This document shows, one piece after another, positions 1 to 5,536 of a stretch of DNA of 6,341 bases. The stretch is from an uncultured Eubacteriales bacterium (GTDB lineage: Bacteria > Bacillota > Clostridia > Oscillospirales > Oscillospiraceae). Numbering within the stretch: position 1 is the stretch's first letter; every line of letters starts with the position of its first letter. Location of the stretch: positions 1-6,341 of the forward strand of contig UQGJ01000107.1 in assembly GCA_900540545.1 (NCBI GenBank), read 5' to 3'. The notes beneath the pieces were generated by a model. The model saw only the letters and a list, made by a program, of their open reading frames with translations. It ran no database searches and was not told the origin of the DNA. A program made the translations under genes and the position numbers.

Positions 1-57
1 CCTGGTTTTCTTTCGGTTCCTTTCTCAAACGAGAAAGGAACGCCCCCGGCAGGGGGC
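1..57. repeat. Edge repeat unit with two hairpins, left copy
   Basis: Bases 1-14 (CCTGGTTTTCTTTC) are the reverse complement of 6291-6304 less its outermost bases, so the two edges of the window share an inverted repeat of about 15-16 bases with one mismatch. Next to it is a perfect 11-bp hairpin (16-26 with 31-41, loop AAAC) and then a 6-bp GC hairpin (42-47 with 52-57). In the right copy the shared CCTGG belongs to a hairpin followed by TTTTCTTTC when read toward the window interior, which is an intrinsic terminator shape. By analogy bases 1-14 are probably the 3' arm and T-tract of a plus-strand terminator whose 5' arm lies off the left edge. That would imply a plus-strand gene ending just before this window, converging on the penicillin-binding protein gene. 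The repeat match is seen directly; the terminator role is inferred. Confidence 0.55.
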
Positions 58-70
58 TTCCCCTGTCACC

Positions 71-108
71 AAAAAGGACGCCGGCTTCCCAAAGCCGGCG
101 TCCTTTTT
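71..108 (-). terminator. Bidirectional intrinsic terminator after the class A PBP gene
   Basis: A perfect stem pairs 71-87 with 92-108 around a 4-base loop. The GC-rich core is 76-87 with 92-103, and the A5/T5 flanks give a U-tract in either reading direction. It begins 10 bases past the minus-strand stop codon at 119-121, the expected place for the terminator of that gene. On the plus strand it could also stop transcripts arriving from the left. Confidence 0.93.
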
Positions 109-118
109 CTATCTTCCG

Positions 119-2851
119 TTATGTGCCGCTGGCCGGGATATACTCCGGCTCCCCGGCAAAGGGGATGCCCTCGGGCCGGCCGTCGTTGGGCGGCGTCACC
201 TCGGGGGTGGTGGAGACCTCCGGCGGGGTGGGGTCCTGGGAGGGCTGCTGGCTGGGCCAGGTGCTGGGGTCATAGGGATTGAATCCCGGGTCGTCGGGCC
301 AAGTGCTGGGGTCGTTGGGGTCGATGGCCACTGGCCCGCCCCCGCCGTTGGGGTTGCCCGGATTCATGGGGTCGTCCGTCGGCTCCGGGTCTGGGGCGCT
401 GTTGTGGACGGTGCAGATGGCCGCATCGCCCAGGCCGTCCAGATAGGACTTCATGAAATAGCGGTCGCGGGTGGGCACGTCGGCGGCCCCCTCCCGCTGG
501 TAATCCACCACGCCCACGGTGCGGCGGCCCGGCACGCCCTCGGCGTTCTCGGGGCAGAACTCCCCGGCCAGATGGTACATGCCGGTGGCCTCGCCCTTAT
601 CGTTGAGGATGGGGTCGGCGAGACAGACCTCCACATCGGTGTGGCGGTCGCAGTACATAGTGGGCTGGTCGCCGCTGACAAACTGGAGATTCACAATGCG
701 GCTGCCCCGGGCGTCATGGGCGCAGGAGCCGTCGGGGTTGGGCAGCAGGCCGCTGTCCCGGCAGACGCCCACGGTGACGATGCTCTGGCCCGTGGGGGTG
801 GGAAAATCGTTATTTTCCAAGCCCTCATGGACCTTGCTCATGACCTTCTGCCACAGGACCACCGAGGGGTTGCCCAGGCTGGAGGCCAGGCGCTCCTGCT
901 GGTCATAGCCGGACCAGACCACGGCGGTGTAATAGGTGGTGTAGCCGGCGAACCACACGTCCTTCCGGCTGGAGGTGGTGCCGGTCTTGCCGGCCACGGT
1001 CATGCCGGGAATCTTGGCCTTGGTACCGCTGCCCTGGGCCACCACGTTTTTCAGCATATAGTTGATATACCAGGCGGTGGACTCCTTCATGGCGGGGTGG
1101 GTCTCCTGGACGTTGTCCAGAATCACGTTGCCCGCGCTGTCCTCCACCCGGGTATAGGTGCGGGGCTCCACGTAGACGCCGGACCGGGCGAAGGTGGAGT
1201 AGGCCCCGGCCATCTCCAGGGTGGACACACCGTGGGTCAGGCCGCCCAGGGCCAGCTGGGCCGGGCCGATGTCGGAAAAGACCTTGCCGTTGATCTCCTC
1301 GGCCATGATGACGTGGTCGGTGCTGAGGCCCAAGCCACCCATGCCGTTCTCGTTCTTGGTCAGGAAGTTATAGGCCAGCTCCGGGGTGATGGCGTCCATC
1401 AGGGTCTTGACGGCGATGGTGTTGATGGAGTCCTGGACCGCCTCGTAAGTGGTGCACAGGCCCCGGTAGCCGGAGTAGACGTTGATGGGCCAGCCGCCAT
1501 TGTCCTCGTTGTAGGGGGAGTCGTCCCGGACGGTGGCGGGGGTGATGGCCCCCACCTCCAGGGCGGGGGCGTAGACGGCCAGGGGCTTGATGGACGATCC
1601 GGGGGGCCGGATGGTCTTGACGGCCCGGTTCTGGGTGAGACTGCCCTCTTTTTTGCCCACGCCGCCGGCCACGGCCACCACGTTGCCCGTGGCGTTGTCG
1701 ATGACGGTGATGGCCGACTGGAGCTGCTGGCCGCTCTTGGAGGTGGAGCCGTCGGGCAGGTTGGCCACGTCGCCGTAGACGGCGTCCACGGACGCCTGGA
1801 CCTTGGGGTTATAGCAGCTGTAAATGGACAGGCCGCCGCTGTATACCATCTGGGTGGCCACGATCTCGGACATGTCCAGCTGGGACTTCAAATCCTCGAT
1901 GACGTCCCGGATGATCTCGTCCTCGTAGTAACTGTAAACCACCACGGGGCGGGTCTCGTCCTCACCCCGCTGGAACACCAGAGTCTCAGCCTTGGCGGCA
2001 TCCCGCTCCGCCTCGGTGATGTAGCCCTGGTCGCACATCTCGTCCAGGATCAGCTCCTGGCGGGCCTTGTTGTTCTTGCGGGTGTTCTCGGAGATATAGG
2101 GGTCGTAGGCCGAGGGGTTGTTGGTGATGCCGATGAGGCTGGCGCACTCGGCCAGGGAGAGCTGGGACACGTCCTTGCCAAAGTAAGTGTAGGCCGCGGT
2201 ACCCACACCGTAACAGCCCTCGCCCAGGAAGATGTAGTTGAGGTACATCTCCAGGATGTCCTCCTTGGAGTTGGTCTTCTCAAAATCCAGGGCGCTGAAA
2301 ATCTCCAAAATCTTCCGCTGGACCGTGACCTCGTCCTTCTCGGTCATGTTCTTGATAAGCTGCTGGGTCAGGGTGGAACCGCCGAAGTTGTTGCGCATGG
2401 ACAGGAACATGTTGCCGAAGGCGCCGATGGTGCGCCGCCAGTCCACGCCGTCGTGCTCGTAGAAGCGCTTGTCCTCGATGGCCACCGCCGCGTGGACAAG
2501 GTTCTGGGGGATGTCGGCGTAGTCCACCAGCACTCGGTTCTCGTCCCCGTGGAGGGTCCGCAGCTCCCGGAGCGCCCCCGTGTCGGGGTCGTTGTAGTAA
2601 ATGGTGGAGGACAGGTCCATCTTGAAGGTGGACGCGTCCACGTGGGCCTGGGGCAGGATGACCGTCTTGATATAGAACGCCGCGAAGCAGGCCAGGATGG
2701 CGCAGGTACAGATGCCGATGAGGATCAGGGTGCCCAGCACCTTCCCCACCGTCAGGGCCACGGCGGCGGCGCCGGGGCCGCCGCCCTTCTTTTTTCGTTT
2801 TCGGGGCGCGCCGCCGGTGGGGGGCGTGCCGTTCTGCATATGTTCAGCCAA
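119..2851 (-). CDS. Class A penicillin-binding protein (PBP1A family), bifunctional glycosyltransferase/transpeptidase
   Basis: This 910-aa protein polymerises lipid II into glycan strands and cross-links the stem peptides outside the membrane. After a basic cytoplasmic tail (RKRKKK at 17-22) comes one membrane segment at about 34-61. The GT51 domain (about 100-270) shows EDKRFYEHDG at 126-135 with catalytic E126, GGSTLTQQL at 157-165, RKILE with E183, ILEMYLN at 199-205 and GVGTAAYTYFG at 215-225. The transpeptidase domain (about 375-680) has S419-S-I-K422 (nucleophile S419), S475-I-N477 and K622-T-G-T625. All motifs are intact, so both activities are expected. A cysteine-containing region (690-816) and a Pro/Asp-rich tail with two DPSTWP copies (847-852, 861-866) follow; there is no PASTA domain. 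The start is TTG: CGGAGG (2859-2864) lies 7 bases upstream, while the in-frame ATG four codons on is too far. It is monocistronic, with its own promoter and terminator. Homologues are called ponA, pbpF or mrcA; I cannot choose among them. Confidence 0.96.
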   Translation of the reverse strand: MAEHMQNGTPPTGGAPRKRKKKGGGPGAAAVALTVGKVLGTLILIGICTCAILACFAAFYIKTVILPQAHVDASTFKMDLSSTIYYNDPDTGALRELRTLHGDENRVLVDYADIPQNLVHAAVAIEDKRFYEHDGVDWRRTIGAFGNMFLSMRNNFGGSTLTQQLIKNMTEKDEVTVQRKILEIFSALDFEKTNSKEDILEMYLNYIFLGEGCYGVGTAAYTYFGKDVSQLSLAECASLIGITNNPSAYDPYISENTRKNNKARQELILDEMCDQGYITEAERDAAKAETLVFQRGEDETRPVVVYSYYEDEIIRDVIEDLKSQLDMSEIVATQMVYSGGLSIYSCYNPKVQASVDAVYGDVANLPDGSTSKSGQQLQSAITVIDNATGNVVAVAGGVGKKEGSLTQNRAVKTIRPPGSSIKPLAVYAPALEVGAITPATVRDDSPYNEDNGGWPINVYSGYRGLCTTYEAVQDSINTIAVKTLMDAITPELAYNFLTKNENGMGGLGLSTDHVIMAEEINGKVFSDIGPAQLALGGLTHGVSTLEMAGAYSTFARSGVYVEPRTYTRVEDSAGNVILDNVQETHPAMKESTAWYINYMLKNVVAQGSGTKAKIPGMTVAGKTGTTSSRKDVWFAGYTTYYTAVVWSGYDQQERLASSLGNPSVVLWQKVMSKVHEGLENNDFPTPTGQSIVTVGVCRDSGLLPNPDGSCAHDARGSRIVNLQFVSGDQPTMYCDRHTDVEVCLADPILNDKGEATGMYHLAGEFCPENAEGVPGRRTVGVVDYQREGAADVPTRDRYFMKSYLDGLGDAAICTVHNSAPDPEPTDDPMNPGNPNGGGGPVAIDPNDPSTWPDDPGFNPYDPSTWPSQQPSQDPTPPEVSTTPEVTPPNDGRPEGIPFAGEPEYIPASGT

Positions 2852-2858
2852 AGTAAAA

Positions 2859-2864
2859 CCTCCG
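2859..2864 (-). promoter_or_regulatory. Ribosome binding site that fixes the TTG start of the PBP gene
   Basis: On the minus strand the bases read CGGAGG, followed by 7 bases and TTG (2851-2849). The alternative ATG at 2839-2837 would be 19 bases away, so the TTG is preferred. A small GC hairpin (2870-2874 with 2880-2884) sits directly upstream of this site in the leader; whether it matters is unknown. Confidence 0.85.
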
Positions 2865-2936
2865 TTTCAGGCGGACGGGCCGCCATACGGTCCAAACTGT
2901 TGCTTACCACGTACTATCCCATAATAGGGTTTGACT

Positions 2937-2964
2937 ATTATAGCACAATTGTCTGGTTTGTCCA
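2937..2964 (-). promoter_or_regulatory. SigA-type promoter of the PBP gene
   Basis: Read on the minus strand, the -35 box TGGACA (2964-2959) is followed by a 16-base spacer and a perfect -10 box TATAAT (2942-2937). A TG one base before the -10 gives an extended -10 (TGCTATAAT). Transcription should start near 2930, giving an untranslated leader of roughly 80 bases before the TTG start at 2851. It points away from the DUF1292 promoter in the same intergenic region. Confidence 0.85.
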
Positions 2965-3022
2965 CCCTAAATATTTCCATTTATTGGATTCTCGACCAGA
3001 AGCCCGGAAAATTTGGCGTCTC

Positions 3023-3052
3023 ACCCGCTTGCATTTTTTGTGTTCAGCGGGT
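3023..3052 (+). promoter_or_regulatory. Inverted repeat around the DUF1292 promoter spacer, possible operator
   Basis: The arms ACCCGCT (3023-3029) and AGCGGGT (3046-3052) are perfect reverse complements 16 bases apart. The left arm ends on the first base of the -35 box and the right arm ends on the first base of the -10 box. This placement would suit a dimeric regulator that occludes polymerase. A chance 7-bp match is possible, and the pair lies upstream of the predicted transcription start so it is not an RNA hairpin of this transcript. Confidence 0.35.
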
Positions 3053-3057
3053 AAAAT
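3029..3057 (+). promoter_or_regulatory. SigA-type promoter of the DUF1292 gene
   Basis: TTGCAT (3029-3034) and TAAAAT (3052-3057) are separated by an ideal 17 bases. The predicted start near 3064 leaves a leader of about 28 bases before the ATG at 3092. Because no terminator lies between the DUF1292 gene and the 6S RNA, this promoter may also feed the 6S RNA. Confidence 0.8.
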
Positions 3058-3091
3058 AAAGACACAGAACAAGAAGGGACGGTACCCCACC

Positions 3092-3400
3092 ATGAGTGAA
3101 GAATACGGCGGCAATTTCGTCAGTCTCACCGATGACGAGGGCAACGAAATCGAGCTGGAGCACCTGGACACCATCGAGTACAACGGCGCGGTCTATATGG
3201 CCTTCTTCCCCGCGGACCACGCCGACGAGGACGGCAACGAGCCCGCGGACGACGAGGACGAGGAGGAGTCCGGCCTCATTATTCTGAAGGTCGTTCAGGT
3301 GGACGGCGAGGAACAGCTCTCCACTTTGGACAGCGAGGAAGAGCTGGAGGCCGTCTACGAGCAGTTCATGGAGGAGCTGTTCGAGGACGAGGAAGAATAG
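3092..3400 (+). CDS. DUF1292 (YrzB-like) small acidic protein
   Basis: This 102-aa protein matches the DUF1292 family by its pattern of a beta-rich start (FVSLTDDEGNEIELEHLDTI at 9-28), a 'YNGAVYMAFFPAD' strand region and an 'IILKV' strand followed by an acidic helix. The function of the family is not known. The protein is strikingly acidic: residues 42-60 and the last 20 are dominated by Asp and Glu. No signal peptide or membrane segment is seen, so it should be cytosolic. The chosen ATG follows a purine-rich AAGAAGGGA (3071-3079), about 12 bases upstream, which is a weak and distant ribosome site. The reading frame stays open upstream to position 404, but that stretch is antisense to the PBP gene and lies before the promoter, so the short start is correct. 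YrzB-type genes often sit near 6S RNA and tRNA-modification genes in Firmicutes (recalled, not checked). Confidence 0.88.
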   Translation: MSEEYGGNFVSLTDDEGNEIELEHLDTIEYNGAVYMAFFPADHADEDGNEPADDEDEEESGLIILKVVQVDGEEQLSTLDSEEELEAVYEQFMEELFEDEEE

Positions 3401-3414
3401 GATATGCGGTATTC

Positions 3415-3600
3415 GGCTCCTGCTCGGTGCGTGATGGTTTCTTATTAAACCCACATTTCTGATTCGGGATGCCCAACTCGCGCCGTGGCTTGCAGGCCTC
3501 CCGGCTTTGCCGGAAGTTGGAAGCAGTAAAGCGGCGCGGAGGCGACCCACCTGCCCTTTGTGCAGGTTTTAATCAGGGCCACACGGCCAGAGCGGGAGCC
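3415..3600 (+). ncRNA. ssrS: 6S RNA (SsrS)
   Basis: 6S RNA binds sigma-A RNA polymerase by imitating an open promoter and lowers transcription in slow growth. The 186-base stretch folds as expected. An 11-bp closing stem pairs 3415-3425 with 3590-3600 (one G-U) and continues through 3426-3427 with 3587-3588, 3430-3433 with 3582-3585 and 3435-3437 with 3579-3581. A large central bubble follows, with a small 6-bp hairpin in its 3' strand (3549-3554 with 3562-3567). The apical arm includes 3466-3468 with 3546-3548, 3479-3485 with 3532-3538 and a terminal hairpin 3501-3505 with 3509-3513. The bubble bases AAACCCACATTT and GGTTTTAATCA resemble Firmicutes 6S RNAs as I recall them. Length and shape fit the family; exact ends are uncertain by several bases. 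No convincing promoter lies just upstream (best is TAGGAT at 3398-3403). Other RNAs considered (SRP RNA, tmRNA) fit less well. Confidence 0.8.
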
Positions 3601-3615
3601 CTTTTTGTCTCCCCT

Positions 3616-3650
3616 ATCCGCCCCTGTTTGACGACAGGGGCGGATTTTTT
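3616..3650 (+). terminator. Intrinsic terminator after the 6S RNA
   Basis: A perfect 12-bp stem pairs 3616-3627 with 3634-3645 around a 6-base loop and runs into T6 (3645-3650). It lies about 15 bases past the predicted 3' end of mature 6S RNA, so the primary transcript would be trimmed. It also serves as the only terminator for the DUF1292 message. Confidence 0.93.
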
Positions 3651-3714
3651 GTTCCCCGCGGGGCCGGAACGGGGGAATAACATGAATAAAGTGTAAAATG
3701 GCCGGGGTTGGGAC

Positions 3715-3743
3715 TTGCACGCCGGGACTTTTTCATGTATAAT
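3715..3743 (+). promoter_or_regulatory. SigA-type promoter of the PrsA-like foldase gene
   Basis: TTGCAC (3715-3720) and a perfect TATAAT (3738-3743) are separated by 17 bases. The start should be near 3750, giving a leader of about 37 bases. The -35 region lies inside CTTGCAC (3714-3720), which is perfectly repeated in inverse as GTGCAAG (3752-3758) just past the predicted start, a possible regulator site. Confidence 0.87.
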
Positions 3744-3768
3744 GCCAGATTGTGCAAGCACTACTAAC

Positions 3769-3790
3769 GAGAGGACTGAACATGAAATGA
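3769..3790 (+). promoter_or_regulatory. Ribosome site with Met-Lys-stop mini-ORF overlapping the foldase start
   Basis: GAGAGG (3769-3774) lies 7 bases before an ATG at 3782 that encodes only Met-Lys and stops at TGA 3788-3790. That stop overlaps the ATG at 3787 (ATGA) that opens the long reading frame, 12 bases from the ribosome site. Spacing therefore favours the mini-ORF, and the main gene could be reached by termination-reinitiation or by direct initiation at a less ideal distance. Confidence 0.6.
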
Positions 3791-5457
3791 GCGCATCCAG
3801 AGAGAAGAAAACGCGTCAGGACGACCCGTCCGGCGGCATGACGGAAAAACAGCGCCGCGACATGAAAGAGGCCCAGAAGGCCAAAAACAAGAAAATCCTC
3901 TACTGGGTCTGCGGCATTGCGGCCGTGGTCCTGGTCGTCGCCCTGCTGGTTTGGGACTCCGGCATCTTCCAGCGCCGGACCGCCGCCGCCACCGTGGGCG
4001 ACAAGACCTATACCGTGGCCGACGTAAGCTTTTATTACAGCAGCACCCAGCGCACCCTCGCCCAGTACGCCGGTTACGGGCTGATTTCCTACGACTCCAG
4101 CAAGTCCCCCGCCGAGCAGGTCCTGGACGCCACGGCGGTGTCCAATCTGACCAACTACTTCGGCATCGAGGCCACCGAGGGCGAGACCTTCCACGACGTG
4201 TTCCAGCGCGAGGCCCTGGACGCCCTCCAGTACGAGGCCCTCATGTGCGACCAGGCCAAGGCCGAGGGCTACACCCTTTCCGACGAGGGCAAGAAGCAGG
4301 TGGAGGATAACTTCCAGTCCTTCAAGGATGCCGCCAAGCAGCAGGGCACCAGCGTCACCAAGCTGATCCAGGCCAACTACGGCAAGTACCTCACCGAGTC
4401 CGTGTTCAAGACCCACCTGACCAACGCCCAACTGGCCAGCGAATTCGAGCAGCACAAGAAGGACTCTTACAACTATACCGACGCCGAGCTGGACACCTAT
4501 TATCAGGACCACAAGAGCGACCTGGACACCTACGACTACCGGGTGGCCTTTGTCAGCGGAGCCCCCGAGGCCAAGACCGACGCCGACGGCAACGCCGTGG
4601 ATCCCACCGCCGCAGAGACCACCGTGGCCATGCAGCAGGCCAAGGCCAAGGCCGACGCCATGGCCGAGCAGGTCCGGGGCGGCACGGACTTCAACGAGGC
4701 CGCCCAGCAGTACGTGGCCGAGACCTCCCAGGCCCAGTACGCCGACCCCGAGTACGCCCATTACACCAACATCGGTTCCTCCATCTCCGCCTCCTCTTAC
4801 GGCGAATGGCTCACCAGCAGCACCCACAAGGCCAACGACGTAGGCGTGGTGGAGGAGGCCGGCGGTACCGGCTACTACGTGGTCCAGTACCTGAACAGCT
4901 ACCTGGACAAGGAGACCATCTACTCTGTGGACATCCGCCACATCCTGGTGAAGGCCGAGACCACAGAGCCCGAGCCCACCCCCAGCGAGAGCGCGGACCC
5001 CGAGGAGACCGCGGCCCCCGAGACCACCCAGCCCGCCGCCCCCACTGAGGAGCAGTACGCCGCCGCCAAGGCTAAAATCGAGAGCATCCAGGCCGAGTTC
5101 GAGGCCGGGGACAAGACCCCCGAGGCATTTGGCGCGCTGGCCGCGAAGTACTCCGAAGACCCCGGCTCCAAGGACGACGGCGGATATTATGAGGTGACCC
5201 AGTCCACCAACTTCTTCGCCGACTTCAAGAACTGGTGCTTGGACCCCGCCCGCAAGCCCGGCGACCTGGGTATCATCCAGAACACCCAGGACGGCCAGTA
5301 CGGCTACCACCTGATGTATTTCCAGGAGACCGGCCCCCTGACCTGGAAGCACAACGCTCAGACCACCATGCAGGCCGACGCCTATCAGGAGTGGTACGAC
5401 GGCATCGTGGGCGATTACACCGCCGCCGCCGTGGACAAGGGCATGGGCATGCTGTAA
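3787..5457 (+). CDS. Membrane-anchored PrsA/PpiC-type peptidyl-prolyl cis-trans isomerase (foldase)
   Basis: This 556-aa protein is predicted to help exported proteins fold by isomerising X-Pro bonds outside the membrane. A basic, Lys/Arg-rich cytoplasmic tail (1-36) leads to one membrane segment (37-56). There is no lipobox cysteine, so it is a membrane-anchored rather than a lipoprotein PrsA. An all-helical SurA/trigger-like chaperone region fills about 65-245. Two parvulin-like domains follow. The second (380-513) is canonical: RHILV at 384-388, KYSEDPGSK at 454-462, GG at 465-466 and GYHLM at 506-510. A Glu/Pro/Thr-rich loop (391-420) interrupts it after its first strand. The first (249-370) has RVAFV at 252-256 and GYYVV at 362-366 in the same places, replacing both core histidines with V253 and Y364, so it is probably inactive. 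The ATG at 3787 was chosen over the upstream in-frame one at 3715 because the promoter occupies that region. It is a single-gene transcription unit apart from possible readthrough into tcdA. Confidence 0.9.
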   Translation: MSASREKKTRQDDPSGGMTEKQRRDMKEAQKAKNKKILYWVCGIAAVVLVVALLVWDSGIFQRRTAAATVGDKTYTVADVSFYYSSTQRTLAQYAGYGLISYDSSKSPAEQVLDATAVSNLTNYFGIEATEGETFHDVFQREALDALQYEALMCDQAKAEGYTLSDEGKKQVEDNFQSFKDAAKQQGTSVTKLIQANYGKYLTESVFKTHLTNAQLASEFEQHKKDSYNYTDAELDTYYQDHKSDLDTYDYRVAFVSGAPEAKTDADGNAVDPTAAETTVAMQQAKAKADAMAEQVRGGTDFNEAAQQYVAETSQAQYADPEYAHYTNIGSSISASSYGEWLTSSTHKANDVGVVEEAGGTGYYVVQYLNSYLDKETIYSVDIRHILVKAETTEPEPTPSESADPEETAAPETTQPAAPTEEQYAAAKAKIESIQAEFEAGDKTPEAFGALAAKYSEDPGSKDDGGYYEVTQSTNFFADFKNWCLDPARKPGDLGIIQNTQDGQYGYHLMYFQETGPLTWKHNAQTTMQADAYQEWYDGIVGDYTAAAVDKGMGML

Positions 5458-5470
5458 GGCAAACCAATCA

Positions 5471-5509
5471 TTTTCCCTCGGAGGCCACCGCCTCCGAGGG
5501 AAAATTTTT
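5471..5509 (+). terminator. Intrinsic terminator between the foldase gene and tcdA
   Basis: A perfect 15-bp stem pairs 5471-5485 with 5490-5504 around a 4-base loop (CACC) and continues into T5 (5505-5509). It starts 13 bases after the foldase stop codon. Only 27 bases separate its T-tract from the tcdA start, so it may act as an attenuator for tcdA as well as a terminator for the foldase gene. Confidence 0.92.
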
Positions 5510-5523
5510 AATCAGGAAGTTCC

Positions 5524-5530
5524 GAGGTGA
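5524..5530 (+). promoter_or_regulatory. Ribosome binding site that fixes the TTG start of tcdA
   Basis: GAGGTGA (5524-5530) is followed by 6 bases and TTG at 5537. The nearby ATG at 5541 is in another frame and meets a stop after eight codons. The TTG also yields MNEQF, the usual beginning of TcdA proteins in Firmicutes. Confidence 0.85.
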
Positions 5531-5536
5531 TTTTCA

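Noticed and set aside
404..3091. A plus-strand open frame that extends the DUF1292 frame upstream to give 998 residues
   Set aside because: It is antisense to the well-supported PBP gene and crosses the divergent promoter region. Its predicted protein is a Gly/Ala/Val/Leu/His-rich mix with no domain, as expected opposite GC-rich coding sequence. A gene caller choosing the longest frame would mis-start the DUF1292 gene here.
3044..3550. A 168-residue minus-strand open frame opposite DUF1292 and the 6S RNA
   Set aside because: It is antisense to the acidic DUF1292 gene, which naturally yields Leu/Val-rich runs, and continues through structured RNA sequence. No promoter or ribosome site supports it.
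3415..3600. Signal recognition particle RNA, suggested by GGAAGCAG-like bases at 3519-3525
   Set aside because: The required tetraloop hairpin context of SRP domain IV is missing, and the long closing stem plus central bubble fit 6S RNA instead.
3681..3695. A four-residue leader-like ORF (MNKV) after a GGGGG stretch
   Set aside because: It lies between the 6S terminator and the foldase promoter, so it should not be transcribed to any extent.
3469..3696. Plus-strand short open frame over the 6S RNA and its terminator
   Set aside because: It runs through the paired arms of the 6S RNA and the terminator, and its product has no recognisable pattern.
3715..3786. Upstream in-frame start for the foldase gene at 3715
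   Set aside because: The added 24 residues would be encoded across the -35, -10 and transcription start, and have no ribosome site; the ATG at 3787 leads directly into a normal Lys-rich N-terminus.
3733..5352. A 539-residue minus-strand open frame opposite the foldase gene
   Set aside because: The composition is dominated by Gly, Leu and Val with no recognisable motif, and it has no ribosome site. The plus strand carries a clear parvulin protein with its own promoter, so this is a codon-bias shadow.
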